Shown: positions 11,334 to 23,348 of the stretch, piece after piece
Position numbering within the stretch: position 1 is the stretch's first letter
How the letters are laid out: each line of letters starts with the position of its first letter
Source of the DNA: Macrophomina tecta
Lineage: Eukaryota; Ascomycota; Dothideomycetes; Botryosphaeriales; Botryosphaeriaceae
Reading direction: 5' to 3'
Assembly: GCA_024180945.1 (NCBI GenBank)
Contig: JAKSGN010000043.1
Coordinates: forward strand, 1,426,001-1,490,000
DNA: 64,000 bases
Program-made: the position numbers and the translations under genes
Notes under the pieces: generated by a model
Database searches by the model: none
Seen by the model: only the letters and a program-made list of their open reading frames with translations
What the model was told of the DNA's origin: nothing

Positions 11334-11628
11334 GTTCCATCCCACGCCAGTTGAGGAACAAGCTCCCTTCCGGGATGATTTGAGCGTAGTACGAAGAGGA
11401 AGGAAAAAGAAGAAATGAAGGAGAATGAGGCTTCATGCAAAGTGAATACGGAGGCAGAGGGGAACCAGGGGAGGGAAAAAAAAAAAAAAAAAGAGGGGGT
11501 GAGGTGCGTAAGGAGAAGAAGAAGAAGAAGTGGAAAGAGCAGGGGAAGAGGGTGAGGTGCAGGAGATTTGTCAGGGTGCATCCGCTTTCATTGTTTCCCC
11601 GCGTACTTTTGCATGGCTACACCCCCCT
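10797..11628. other. Intergenic with simple repeats
   Basis: Between the OCD-like gene and the stop of a minus-strand secreted protein. It holds A16 (11165-11180), a CT dinucleotide run (about 11309-11333), A17 (11476-11492) and an AAG-rich stretch. ORFs here are low complexity; no gene supported. Confidence 0.6.
11309..11333. repeat. CT microsatellite
   Basis: About 12 consecutive CT units; probably length-variable. Confidence 0.9.
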
Positions 11629-12587
11629 TTACAGCAGCAAGCGCCTGTATCCGCTGTCACCGCCGCCATTGCTGGTCGTCGTGGTGGATGAAGTTGTCGA
11701 GCTCGTGGTGGTGGTCGTGGAAGAGGAGGAGGAGGAGGAGGAGGAGGTGGTGGTGGTGGTGGTTGTTGGGGAGGTTGTAGTGTCCGTGCTAGTGGAGCTG
11801 GTGGAGCTAGTCGGATCGGTCGAGGTGGAAGAGGACGTGGTGGAGGATGTGGTGTCCGAAGTGGCGGTGGTGGTGGCGGTGGTGGTGGTCAGAGTCGTGG
11901 ACGTGGAAGAAGTTGACGAAGAGGAGGTGGTGGACGACGTAGCGGTGGTCGATGGCTGGCTAGGGGGTGAGTTGTTCGAGGTCTTGTTGCACTGGAAGCT
12001 GGAAACCACCCCGGCGAGATTAATATTGCCGAGGTCCCAGATACCAGGGGCATAGATGGGCACAAGTCCGCTCCCGCTGGTGCTGCACGTTTCGTCCCTA
12101 CGCTCTTTGTTAGTCGCCCTCCTCGCTGGAGGGGCCTCACGGCCCCGGGACCTTGACTGAAACACCTACGCGAAGAAGAAGCAAACGCAGTTAGGCGGAA
12201 CTTCAACGGACTGGGCACGGTTGTCGATGGCCTCGCCCTGGAGGTTCTCTGTGCAATGGCAACTTGGTCAGCATGCTCTGGCTCGATCCCCCCCCCCCCC
12301 CTTATGTATGCATGAGTGCTGGGAGTTATAATCTTAGACAGTTCTTTTTCACTCTATCCAAGGTTGCGTCTCTTGCGCACTATGGATATCTCGCTTTACT
12401 TACGGCAAGGGAGCTGATTGGAATTCTCAGCGGGAGTGCTGATTTGAACGATCCGACTCTCGCCGCTGAACTGGGTGCCGGTGTGGAAAGTGATGTCAAA
12501 GAGGACATTGGCAGCCCTGCCCTCAATGGCAAGGGCGGCAGCCGAGGAAGCACCCAGGAGGGCAGAGAGCAAGGTGGATGCGTACAT
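11629..12587 (-). CDS. Small secreted protein with Cys-containing domain and Ser/Thr-rich tail
   Basis: Three exons (12587-12404, 12248-12170, 12097-11629), 243 aa. The N-terminus [20 protein letters not shown] is a clear signal peptide. A ~120-residue domain with few cysteines follows (QLPCQNLQG, PPNCVCFFFADETC, SSFQC) and contains the block IYAPGIWDLGNINLAGVV. The last ~90 residues are almost only Ser and Thr with some Asp/Pro, encoded by a GGA/GGT-type microsatellite on the plus strand, and end in a short non-hydrophobic GGGDSGYRRLLL. The tail should be heavily O-mannosylated, but there is no hydrophobic GPI-anchor end. I recognise no enzyme family. It resembles fungal small secreted or cell-wall-associated proteins and could be an effector. 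A TATATAAG element lies about 120 nt upstream of the ATG. Confidence 0.75.
12288..12301. repeat. C14 homopolymer inside intron 1 of the secreted protein
   Basis: Run of 14 C on the plus strand (G on the sense strand) between exon 1 and exon 2 of the minus gene. Confidence 0.9.
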
Positions 12588-13508
12588 CTTGACTGGAGTA
12601 GCTAGGGGATTGGCGGGCTGGTTGGAAAGTGATTGAAGCGAAAGTGAGCTGGAGGGAGCTGTCTGGTGGTGTGGAAAGGCAGACCTCCAGGCAGTCCACA
12701 CCTTCTTATATACCTCACATCTCGCGTGTTAGAGACAGTAGAAGCTTCGAAGATACGACCGTGAGGCCTCACAACATCTGGCCATGATCTCACCCTTTCG
12801 CGAGACCCCTTGGCTCAACCCCGTATGGGTCGCTGACGCGGATTCAGAGTGGAGGATGCCAACATGACGCTGGCGAGGTCCAATCCTACGATAGCCATGA
12901 GCAGAGGGTGGGACAGAGGATGGGAAGGAGGGGAGACTGGATGGAAACCACCTCTTAACAGCGTAGGACGACGACACGGTTGACGATTGTCGCAGGTATG
13001 TCAGCGCACCAAAAGTGTGCCTTTGGGTCAGGTACGCAGCCAAAAAGCGTTAGGCGATGCTGCAGCCCTGGGAACGGCTGGCGATTGTGTCATGTTGGAA
13101 GGTTGCGCAAGATAAGCCGGGGCGCTCAGACAACCTTCCCGATGCAGACAACGGACAAGAAAAGTGTTTTAAACAAGGCTACGTGATGAGCGTCGTACGA
13201 AGAAGAGAGGATGAACCGACGCCAGCACCCCACAGTTCAAGTCTTCCCGAGTCGTTGTCTGAGGCTGATTTCCTTTTTTACTCCCTCTGCCTCCTCCCAC
13301 TGTCCCAAGCTTTTCTCACCCTCCCTTTCCACATCATTCAGATCAGGCCCACCGGCTTTGCGACCGCTCATCATTCGCAAACACGAGTTCAGCCACGCGC
13401 CATGCTGATTCAGTCAGTCAGCCAGTTTATTGTAATGCTGCGGAGCAATAGCCCTTGCATGCTAATGTCGGAGCTGAAAGGAAGGGCAACAATAAAGCAA
13501 AAGCACAG
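12588..13508. other. Intergenic between secreted protein and GH31 gene
   Basis: Left part is the promoter of the minus secreted-protein gene; right part is downstream of the GH31 stop. No other gene recognised. Confidence 0.5.
12706..12714 (-). promoter_or_regulatory. TATA-box candidate for the secreted protein gene
   Basis: GTATATAAG on the minus strand, about 120 nt upstream of the ATG at 12587. Confidence 0.5.
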
Positions 13509-16134
13509 TTACACGCAGCGGACGTCGACGCCGCCTCTGGCCCGCAACTTCTGCAGGCCGGCATCGACGACGTCCGCGCCGCCGTCCGCCACCGTCAGCG
13601 TTGCAACGGACTCGCCCTGGACATCGACGACATCTGCCGACTCGCCGCCCTTGGTGTGGTACAAACGGACGTCGACTCCGCGGCGCAGCCAGTCGTACGC
13701 GAAGCCCTCGCCCTTGACTCCCTCCTCTTCCTGGCCCAGGACAAGCACGGCGCCCTCGCGCACGTACAGCGGCAGCGTCTCAAAGCCGTGTCTCTCGCGA
13801 CGCCAGCCAGGGCCCTCGATGACGGCGCTGGGATCCCACCACGAGGTCCAGCGGCCGGCGGGCAGGTAGAAGTCGACGTCGCCGTGCTCGGTGAAGACGG
13901 GGGCGGCGAGGATGCTGTCGCCGACCATGAACTGCCTGTCGAGGAACCAGCTGGTCGGGTCGTCGGGGAACTCGAGGCACATGGCGCGCAGCGACAGCGG
14001 CCAGCCGTTGCGGCGGCTGGTCTCTGCCTGGGCGTACAGGTAGGGCATCAGGCGGCGCTTGAGGCGCACAAAGGTGCGCAGCACGCTGGTCGCGCTGCCC
14101 TCGCCGCTCGCACCGCCGTCGATGAGCCACGGCACGCGGTAGGAGTTGGAGCCGTGCAGGCGGCTGTGCGAGCACAGCAGACCGAAGGCCACCCAGCGCT
14201 TGTAGATCCACGGCGGCGGGTTGCCCTCGAAGCCGCCAATGTCGCAGGACCAGAAGCTGAAGCCCGACAGGCCGAGCGACAGGCCGCCGCGGACCGACTC
14301 GGCCAGCGCGGCGGGCGTGGACTCGCAGTCGCCGCCCCAGCACTGGTGCGCGCGGGTCAGCAGGGCGAAGGATCAGACGCGGGAGTGGTCAGGAAAAGGG
14401 CCAGCTTACCAGGGGGAAGCGCTGGGTGCCGGCGGTGGCGGCCCGCGCGAACAACACGGCTTCGCCGCTGCCGTAGCGGTGCTCCAGTGCCTCGTAGACG
14501 AGCTTGTTATACCAGAAGGCGTAGTAGTTGTGCATGCGGGCTGGGTCGACGTCGCGGGCGTGCCACTGCACGTCGGTGACGGGAATGCGCTCGCCAAAGT
14601 CGGTCTTCAGCGTGTCGACGCCCAGGTCGAACAGCTGCTTCAGACAGCCCACGTACCAGTCGCGCGCCGCCGGGTTGGTGATGTCGACGATGCCCATGCC
14701 CGTCTGCCACAGGTCCCACTGCCACACATCGCCGTTCTTGCGCTTCAGCAGATAGCCCCGCTCCGCCGCGTACCGGAACACGGGCGACGCCTGGCCCAGG
14801 TACGGGTTGATCCACACGCACACCTTGTTCGCCAGCCCGCCCTCCTTCATCCGCCTGATCTGGCCCGCCGCATCCGGGAAGTGCTCCGACGAGAACACAA
14901 AGTCGCACCAGTGGAAGGCCCGCAGCCAGAAGCAGTCGAAGTGGAATGTCTCGACCGGCACCGACCGCGCCCGCATCTCCTCCAGGAAGTGCGTCACCGT
15001 CCGCTCGTCGTAGTCGGTCGTGAACGACGTCGACAGCCACAGCCCGAAGCTCCATGCCGGCAGCTTCCCCGGCCGCCCCGTCAGCATCGAGTACTTGCTC
15101 AGCACCTCCTTGGGGCCCGACTGCCCGTAGATGATGTACCACTTGAGCCGTTGGCCCGCGACCGACGCCTGCAGCCGGCAGCACCGCTCGCTGCCAATCT
15201 CGAGCGACACCCTGTCCGGCGTGTCGATGAAGACGCCGTAGCCCTTGGAGCTCAGGTAGAAGGAGATGTTCTTGTACGCCTGGTCGCTCGACGTCCCGCC
15301 GTCCTCGTTCCAGAGCTCCACCGTCTGGCCCACCTTGTTCCACGCCCCGAACCGCTCGCCCAGCCCGTGGATCGTCTCGCCCACCCCGAGCTCGTGCTGC
15401 GTGAAGACGTAATGCTGCAGGTTGCGCATGTCCTCCACCTGCTTCGGGTTGCTGGTGGCGGGGCTGTACGCAAGACCCACGCTGCGGTTCAGCAGCTGCG
15501 TGAGCTCCTTCGACCCGTCCGTCGCGTGGAAGCGGATGTCAAAGGCATGCGGGTCCGGCCCGACCGTGGCGGAGAGTGCTCCTGATGTGAGTGTGGTTCC
15601 CTTCTCTCCTTTGCTTATGCCGGCTGGAATCTCGTCAGAAACTGCAAGTGAGGCGAGTTCGTACCCACTCACTCTTCCCGCGCTCTGGCCTTCCATCCGG
15701 GAACAGCTCGAAGTTCGGCCCCCTTCTTTGAGCTCCAGAGAAGTGGGTAGCCTCAATAGAGATGACCCCGTCAAACTGTGCCTCGAGCTCGACATTGATG
15801 GTGCTCAGATTTAGCGTATCGCCGCGGGACCGGATGTGCCTCGTAGGACACAGGAGGTCGAGAGCCTTGTCATCCCTGGGTGTGACGGTGTAGATGTCCT
15901 CCGCATACTGCACATGTTTGTCGGCCGCGACGAGCCACATGCCTGGACGTCGTTAGGGCTCCGCTAGTTGCCGGCAATGGCGGTAATGATGTTTTAAATT
16001 GCATGAAGTGCCCTGGGTTCCGCCAGCTCAGATCCGTAGCTTAAGGAAACGACACGCCGTTGAATAGCAGGGGATTGCAAGCAGAGACGGTCGTGGATGT
16101 AAACGAGACCGGACTTACCATCGCGGAACTTCAT
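13509..16134 (-). CDS. GH31 alpha-xylosidase, YicI-like
   Basis: Four exons (16134-16119, 15942-15673, 15623-14410, 14342-13509), 777 aa, nearly the length of bacterial YicI (772). It starts MKFRDGMWLVA, as in that subfamily, with no signal peptide, so it is probably intracellular. The GH31 barrel carries the nucleophile in TLKTDFGE (Asp437), the FARAATAGTQRFP loop, the acid/base in CWGGDC (Asp505, reached across intron 3) and GFSFWSCDIGGFE, followed by LRTFVRLKRRLMPYLYAQA. Such enzymes release xylose from the non-reducing ends of xyloglucan oligosaccharides such as isoprimeverose. Intron 2 is about 49 nt; ignoring it gives a frame break at 15670. In YicI the position matching Cys in WSCD is His (WSHD). 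Alternative call: a related intracellular GH31 alpha-glucosidase. Confidence 0.9.
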
Positions 16135-17288
16135 CCTGCCCAGCTACGAAGAAACAGCTCTAGTTGTGAGAGAGAGAGAGAGAGAGAAACGCCCGGAGGT
16201 TGCGGTGCCCGAAGAAGAGATGCCACAACAACAGCAGCGCCAAACCCTCTCCAGAACCACTCCAGCGCGCGACGGATACACAGCAGTTCATATACGCCCC
16301 ACTAAACGAGCATCTCCACTCTTTTCCCCGACCATCAGCAGACATCAAGTGGTGAATGTGAGCCTCTGCGCATCTGGCCTTTTTTTTGTCCGTCCGGACG
16401 CGTTTCCTTCCTCCGATAGCTCTCCTGCGACTCGCTAACACCACCAAAATCCCGGCCAGTCCTACTCGAGCACCGGAGGGACCTTCTCCGCAGAGCTTGC
16501 TGGCCACTGTGGACATGTCGCGACGCGGGGAGAGGGGGATCGCGGACCAATTTATCCGCTGTCGGGGGTAAATTATCCTGGCGTTGACGGAAGATCTATG
16601 GCCGAAAGGGCGGAATCGATGGACAAGAGAATAGAAACTGTCGCAGAGGTCCAGCTACGGCCCATTGGCCGAGCTAAGCCAAGAAGAGGACGGTACGTAT
16701 CGATCGCTGAAGCGGATCGGTTATGTCGTTTGTGTTGGGAGAGGATGGAGAGGCTTGCTGCGTCCTGCAAGCTGCTGGCTCGGCGCAAAGGTACCCCGCT
16801 CTCCGGCCCCTGCTGGAGCCGCGATGCTTTGCAACAACAAACGATAGTTGCACGGGTCACCAAAGCACTCCTCAGGACTCAAGCTGTCGGAGATGCCAAT
16901 GGCGTTTGCGTCCGGTCGATTCCTCCAACCCTACTCAGCATAGCCATGATCTGCGTCACAGAATGGGCGTTTTCAAGCTTATAAGTATCTTCTCTAACAA
17001 CCCTGTCTGGCAAATCGAACTTCATAGCAAGAGATGAAACAAGGATCCTTTCTATGCAATCGACCGTCGCCTTCCCATGCAAGAACAGTTGCTTTCCCCA
17101 GTGCCGAAAAAAAAAGGAAAGGATTATCGCCACCCACTTACCGTCGTAATAACTGCATTTACCGCTTGCTGCCCATCCTTCCTTCCGCTCGCACAGCGGC
17201 TAAAGCTCCTCATGTAATCCATAATCATACAAAGAAGACCGGCCCACGCAAATTGTTCCCTAACGACGGGTGAGACGAAGCAGGAAGT
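16135..17288. other. Intergenic between GH31 and BLM10 genes
   Basis: Contains the GH31 promoter, a GA dinucleotide run (about 16168-16187) and a ~1 kb stretch with no recognisable gene. Several 60-130-codon ORFs on both strands lack any domain signature. Confidence 0.5.
16168..16187. repeat. GA microsatellite
   Basis: About ten GA units, roughly 35-50 bp upstream of the GH31 start codon on its promoter side. Confidence 0.9.
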
Positions 17289-20200
17289 CTACGCAAAGTA
17301 GCTCTTCCAAAGCACGCCCTCTAGATCTTCTAATTGTTCGGGCTCGAACGCCTATCATGCGCGTTAGCATATCCATAATATACCTCTCTAGCAGATAGAG
17401 GGGTCTTACTTTAACATCAACGTGCCAGGTATCCTGCCTGGTCTTCTTGAAATCAGCAAGGATCGACTTGACGCTCTTGCCAACGGTGCCTGGGTCGCCC
17501 GCCGCCTTAAGAGCCAGCGTAGCCAGCACATCCGGGAGCCAAGAGGGCGGTGGCGACGTGTAGGGGAATGCCGAGATGAGGGCACCGAGGCCAAGAACAG
17601 CAGCGTGGCGTACTAGAATGAGCTTGTTCTGCTCTGGGGTCGGCGTGCCAGGGACGCGGCGCTTTGGAAGTGGGTTGTCACGGAGCATCTTGGAGAAGCG
17701 GCTGCGCAGAGCCTCGACTTGGCGATTACGGAAGTCTAGGGGCGAGCAGCGGATGAGGCCAGAAAGTGTTGTTTGGGCGCCCAGGCGGACTTCGAGCTGC
17801 GAGTCTCCAAGCATGGCTGAGACGCAGTCGAAAAGAGCCTGCTGTTGTGCTTCGGTCATGAGGAAGAGACGACGGAAGTAGATGACCTGGATGTTGATGA
17901 GCACACGCAGGCGCTGGTGCCACGATGTTGCATTGCGGCCGATGCGGATCATGGCGCTGATGAACTCCTCATCCTCACCAGCACGATGAGGAATGTTGGG
18001 CAGATGCCTGAAAACGTGATAGGCCAGAGATTGCAACTCTGGGTCCTCCTTGACATCCATCATATGCAGGAGCTGCTCCATGAAGAGGTTTGGAAAAAAC
18101 TCTACGAGTTGGGTGCATTCGTAGGACGCAAGGTTGGAATCCAACCACAGAAGGACCGTCTTGCTGGCCTGCGTGTAGGGAGTCGGCTGCTGCTCTCCAG
18201 CAGGACGTTCCTTGCGCCACTTCTCCAGCCTGTTGAAGACATCGGTGATAGTCTCTCTATACTTGTCATCCGGCTGGTATGGTCTTACGCCGATGGAAGA
18301 AGAGCTCTTTTGCGCCTCCACGAGTGTCTTGACGTTGGAGTACGACTCGTGGTACCTTGTGCGGTAGATGGTTGCAATGGTCTGACCCATGGCTTCTCGC
18401 ACCGCCTTGTATGGGTGGTCAAGGTGCTTCATGAAGTCTTCCAAAATAGGCTCCTCGAGCTGGAAGTGCCAGCCACAATCGCTGACGCATTGCTGGAGGA
18501 GGTTGATTTTCGAGCTTTCCTTGAAAGCCTGGCTAGAGGACATGTCCAAGCGGAAGGCAGCTAGGCTGTCAACAAGGGGCCAACTCCTTCTCGGATCCTT
18601 ACCCTGCAAGGCAATATGAAGGAATGTGGCCCAGTATGACGAGTTTTCTGGGGTGAGCCCATCTTGGAAAATACCGCGGACTAGCGGGAAGACGTAGTCC
18701 CATACCTGAGTACGCAAGTCTGTCTTTAGGTCTGGGGCGCAGCAGAGCAGAGCACCCATGATCTCAGATGTTGCTCTGTGTTGATGCTTGTCAGTACCAT
18801 CTCCAAAGACGGACTTAGTGAGATCCTTGATATCATCGAACGTAGCTCCAGTCAGCCCGGCGAACATGAGATCGAATGCGTGGGTAAGCATCATGGCGCT
18901 TGTCATGCGGAAACGGTCTTGCCCAGAGTCTCTCGGCTCTTGCTTGAGGTAAGCGAAGTAGGTAGAGAACCAGTTGCGGTCAATGATGCTGCCGATCTGC
19001 TTCCGCACCTTCGACTCGACCTCGTCATACTCAAGGCCTTTGGTCTCAGTCAAAAACGCAGGCATGGTCTTGTTCCAGACAAGCCAACCGGGGTAATCAA
19101 AGTCAACGTAGTACTTAGCCTCGGGCTGTCCAAAGCTGGCCAAATACTCGTCTGTCCAGGAAGGATCCTCCTCTGCGCGGGTGGGCACAGAAATCTTTTC
19201 TGGAACATCTTCTTGGCTCAAGATGTATTTCTCGTAGCTATGATGCGCCAGGCTACGGGTCTGTATGAGCTGGAAGAAGCCAAGCAATGCTCCTTGATAG
19301 AGGCTACGGAGCGTCGGGTGAGGATCAATCGTTCCCTTCGCCGCAAGGTCGATCATAGCTTCAGACGCGATGTTCTCGAACCGCATACCCAGATTGATGA
19401 CCACGGTGGCCGTCCGGATCGCTTTCTTCCAATGCGATGCTCGGGCCTGCTCTACAAGCTCCGCCGAAAGCTCAGCCTTTTTAGACTCGACCTTTACCCG
19501 TTTGTTCTTGACAGACTCGCGCTTTTTGGCGATGCGCGGTTTGAACTCCTCGATCTGCCGCTTCTCGACGTGCTCTACGATCGCTTCAACCACCTCGTTG
19601 TCGAGTATCACCATGCGTTCTAACGGCTTCCCCATATCCATGATTTGGAATGTTGCGTTAGACACCAGCTTCTGTACGGATGGCTTATCTGCCTCGGTGA
19701 CCTCAATGAAAGACTTGATCAACTGAGGAGTGAACTTCCAGTTGCGCGAGATAGTCTTGGCCAGACTCCCAAAAAGCAGCGAAAACATAGCACCCTTAAT
19801 GCGCGGGTAATCGCTCTTCTTGACCGCCTCATCAAAAGCCTTGAGAAGAGGGGGAATCACGAGAGGCCTGGAACCGACGATGCACTTTACCGCCGATTCG
19901 TTAGCCGTCTGCGCTGTACGCCTAATTTCAGTGTATAGAGATACACTTGAATGGGCTAAGTCCATGAGCAATAACTCTTCGAGATCTGATCGTTCACGTG
20001 GAGCAGCATTATGCCGCAAACGTTGCAGATGATACACGTACGCACGCCTCACTAGCAAAGGTCTTGGATATTGCTTCCTGAGGCCACTGACTTTGAATGG
20101 ATGAACGTCGGCGGCAAGTAGACGGGTAACGCGGTCGAGGACATGTGCAGACCTCTCAATTCCGACATCGATGAACCACGAACGGTAGGCGTTGTACAAA

Positions 20201-23200
20201 GCGTTGAAGCATGGAACATCGTCCTCTTGCTTGTCAACGAGAAATTGGTGGATACGATGTAAGGTGTAGCCAACATCCTGACGCAACTCGTGGAGAAGAC
20301 CGTACTGCTTGTTTGATTTGTCGCGTGTCCATGGATAACCAACTTCGTACTGGAATGTTGGTCTGGACTCATCATCGTCGCCGTCACCAAGCTCATTATC
20401 GATGCCGTCCTCCGAATCGTCCTCCATATCTGCATCGCTGTCCTCCTTTTTCTGTTGTGAAGAGGGCGCAGGGTACTTCGAGTCGAAGAGGACGGAAACG
20501 CCGGATATAATAAGCCGAAGCAGCACAAGGTTGCGCGAAACTTCGTCAGACCATTCCTTTCCGGTTCCATCACGTTTCACGGGAGAGTTGTCACCCGTCA
20601 GAGCATTGAGAGACTCCATCGCGCTCTTTACCTGTGATTCGAAAAGTTCGACGGCAAATGTGATGCAGTCCTTGCTAGGCACATGCCACTTGACGTTGAT
20701 GTCCTTAGCATCAGGCATTTTGCCCCAATCCTTGACGGTCAGGCCCCGCTCAATCTCGCTTGGCTCAAAGATTGAGTAATCAATTGTGTAGATGCAGGTG
20801 AGGTTGAGGAGCAGATGATGGATGAAGTTTGAGACGTGTACGGTGGGTATCCCGCGACAGTGCTCTTGCATATATTTGGCGATGTCGAAGAGCTCGTCCT
20901 TGTATTCGAGTACAGCATCTCCCACGTGAACGACGCACATGCTGAGCAGGCTGATGTTCCAGACGAGCGCTCGATCCTTGGGGAGCACTTCTGAGCCAGT
21001 AGTCCTTGAGGAACCCGCTCCATTTTCACCAATCTCAGTGCGGATTCCAGCCAAGAGGTCAGGCATAAGCCTTCTCAATGTCTTGTGAGGATTAACTTTG
21101 ACAAGTCCATTGCAAATGAAAGCCATCGCGTCCCGTGCCTGATGTATCACGTGGTTGGTGACGAAGTTTGCGATTTTGTCCAATGCTATATCGAACAACT
21201 CTGGCGAAAGTGAAGCCAGCAGAGGGGTGAAGGCTGCAGGAAGCGTGTTCACGACGTTCTCCTCTGGAGATCCACTTCTCACACGCGAGGCGTCCGGCAG
21301 ATTCTCGAGCAGGGTGAAGACCCGGCCAAGGAAAGTAATAACGAATTCGGCGAATCCCGTGGTTGATGACCTCAATATTGCCTCCTCTTCCTCGTCAGAG
21401 AGCTCCTTCTCGTAATCAAATTCCACACCAGCCCCATCTCTATCAAGACGATCAACCTGTGAAGCAATCCACTGAAGAGCAAGATCTGGAGTGCATTCTT
21501 GTTCGGGCATTGGCGTGACAGTACCAGAGCCTTGCTTCTCGAGCCCACCATTGGCCATGGTGAGATCAACGTTCTCGTGGGCTCTTTTCTCCTTGGTGAG
21601 GTCGTGGAACGGGATAATGTACGAGACTGATTGGATATAGCTCAGGGTATGCAGAGTCTTCTCGAGGTCATTCGCATCAATACCGGGGAGCGCAAGGCCG
21701 AGGAGAGTCGTAACATGGCAACGGTATCCCTTGCTCCTCACCATTGTCTTGGAAAGCATGTGCAGCGCCCTGATCGAGGAGATGGTGCGATGAACTTCAA
21801 CCAAGCCCTGCATGGCAGGGTAGATGCGTTGCAATGCGCCAGGGAGTATGAGGTTGGGCTCCAGGTATGCCAGACACTGCAATGTGGATAAGGAGAAATT
21901 GATTGCAGTGCCACTTTTGGCGAAGATACCCATGAAAATCACGTCCCTCAGGCACAGCACGAATCTCCTCTTGATAGCGTCGTTAAGGCGCCTCCCCTCA
22001 GGAACTTCCATTTCCCCACTGTGCTCTCGGTTCCACCGCATGACGAAGAAGTCCGCAAGGTAGTAGACGAGTTGGGATAGGGTCTTTGTCCAACTGCCAG
22101 AATTCGAGGGGTGATAGAAAGTCTCAACCGCCTGAATTAGTCCTTCTAGCCTCGCCAGTATCGAGTCCGGTTTATCCAAACAAGCCGGCGAAAGGGACAT
22201 CACGATCCACCGAGCAACGTGATGCGCAATGGGATGCTTTCGCTGGTCCCTATCCAGCATTATTGCCAAGCCAGCGCCCGCATCGACGCTTGAACTGTAT
22301 GGAGATGTGGATTGGCCAACGGGAATCTCGAGGAGTCGGAGAATGGCAGTGAAAATTAGCTGCGACTGATCTCGTGTGTACAGACCGTGCTCGGAGAAAG
22401 GTATGGACTTCGAAGAGAGCGAATCGCGAGCGAGGCGGGAACAAATGTCGATGAAGTGGACGTCGAATAGCCTGGAACGGTTCACAAGAGACCACAGGTG
22501 GAAGAAAGTTGGAAGGTAGTGCTGCGGCTGGAGATCTGGGCGATCAGCGGGAGCAGGCGTCGTGGGCAAGATCAGATTCAGTAGTCCGACAACGACATAC
22601 GCGCCTTCGGCGAATGAGGTACTGAAGAAAGGCAGGAACTCTTCCAGCATAGCTGGGATCTCTTGAGGATCAAAGTATAACTGCGCAAAAGTACATAGCT
22701 TCGTGACGGTCCGGATGTTCCGCCTGAAGTTGGTCATCGTGGATGACCCAGACTCGGAAGGTAGCACATAGTTCTTGAGTTCCTTGTAGAGCGGCCTCCA
22801 GTCAAGAGTTAGATCCTTGCCGGGGCGAAGGTAATGCTTGCGCCTGTCATTTGTTAGAATTCGTATACCGACACACCTCTTCGAGGCTGAGGTGGAAGGA
22901 CTCACTTGGTTAGGACCATGAACATGCTGGCGAACCTCTCTGCTACCAAGATATCCAGTCCCGGTGCCAGGGCAAGCTCATAGTAGAGCTTGATGAGTCT
23001 CACGCGAGTGTCGCGGGGCAGGTCGAATTTAAGGGATAGCCATCCACGAATCTCTCGAGTCCAGTGCACTGCACCGGGCGAGAAGTCCCCAGCAGACACA
23101 GCAACGTAGAGGTGCTTTATGCAGGTGTTGAGGTTTTCTAATCGCTCATCCTCGGACTCTGCGTCGTAGGGCAGGTACTTGGGGTAGGGAAAGGTGCGAG

Positions 23201-23348
23201 GGCGAACGCGGTTGGGGCGGTCTTTGGAGTTGGCGTCGCCGTTAGCATCTTCCCAGTCTGCACCTGGCGAGGTGGCGCGCGACATATCGGCGCCATTGGG
23301 CCCGTCGACGGCACTGAGAAGCTGGCCTAATCGCTCGAGACCTGCCAT
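17289..23348 (-). CDS. BLM10: Proteasome activator Blm10 / PA200
   Basis: Three exons (23348-22906, 22843-17410, 17351-17289), 1979 aa, in the range of fungal Blm10 (about 2000-2140). Blm10/PA200 is a HEAT-repeat solenoid that caps the 20S proteasome and opens its gate, stimulating degradation of peptides and some acetylated proteins. Recognisable blocks include FPYPKYLPYDAE at the N-terminus, many helical repeats, LADVHPFKVSGLRKQYPRPL, and the C-terminal HAAVLGLGALISAFPY region. An acidic insert (SDADMEDDSEDGIDNE) is near the middle. The last exon supplies AFEPEQLEDLEGVLWKSYFA. Without that splice the protein would end in an unrelated Arg-rich tail. The terminal YFA corresponds to the HbYX gate-opening motif, with Phe where Tyr is expected. 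It shares a ~950-bp divergent region with PSF3. Confidence 0.95.

Noticed and set aside
11435..12055. Val/Glu-rich plus-strand ORF
   Set aside because: It is the complement of the Ser/Thr repeat of the minus secreted protein, which has a signal peptide and consistent splicing.
13455..15585. Two long plus-strand ORFs (374 and 454 codons) across the alpha-xylosidase
   Set aside because: They are antisense shadows of a GC-rich, codon-biased GH31 gene; translations lack any domain.
17260..17288. Read-through Arg-rich C-terminus of Blm10
   Set aside because: An intron at 17409-17352 gives the conserved AFEPEQLEDLEG end; the read-through tail matches nothing.
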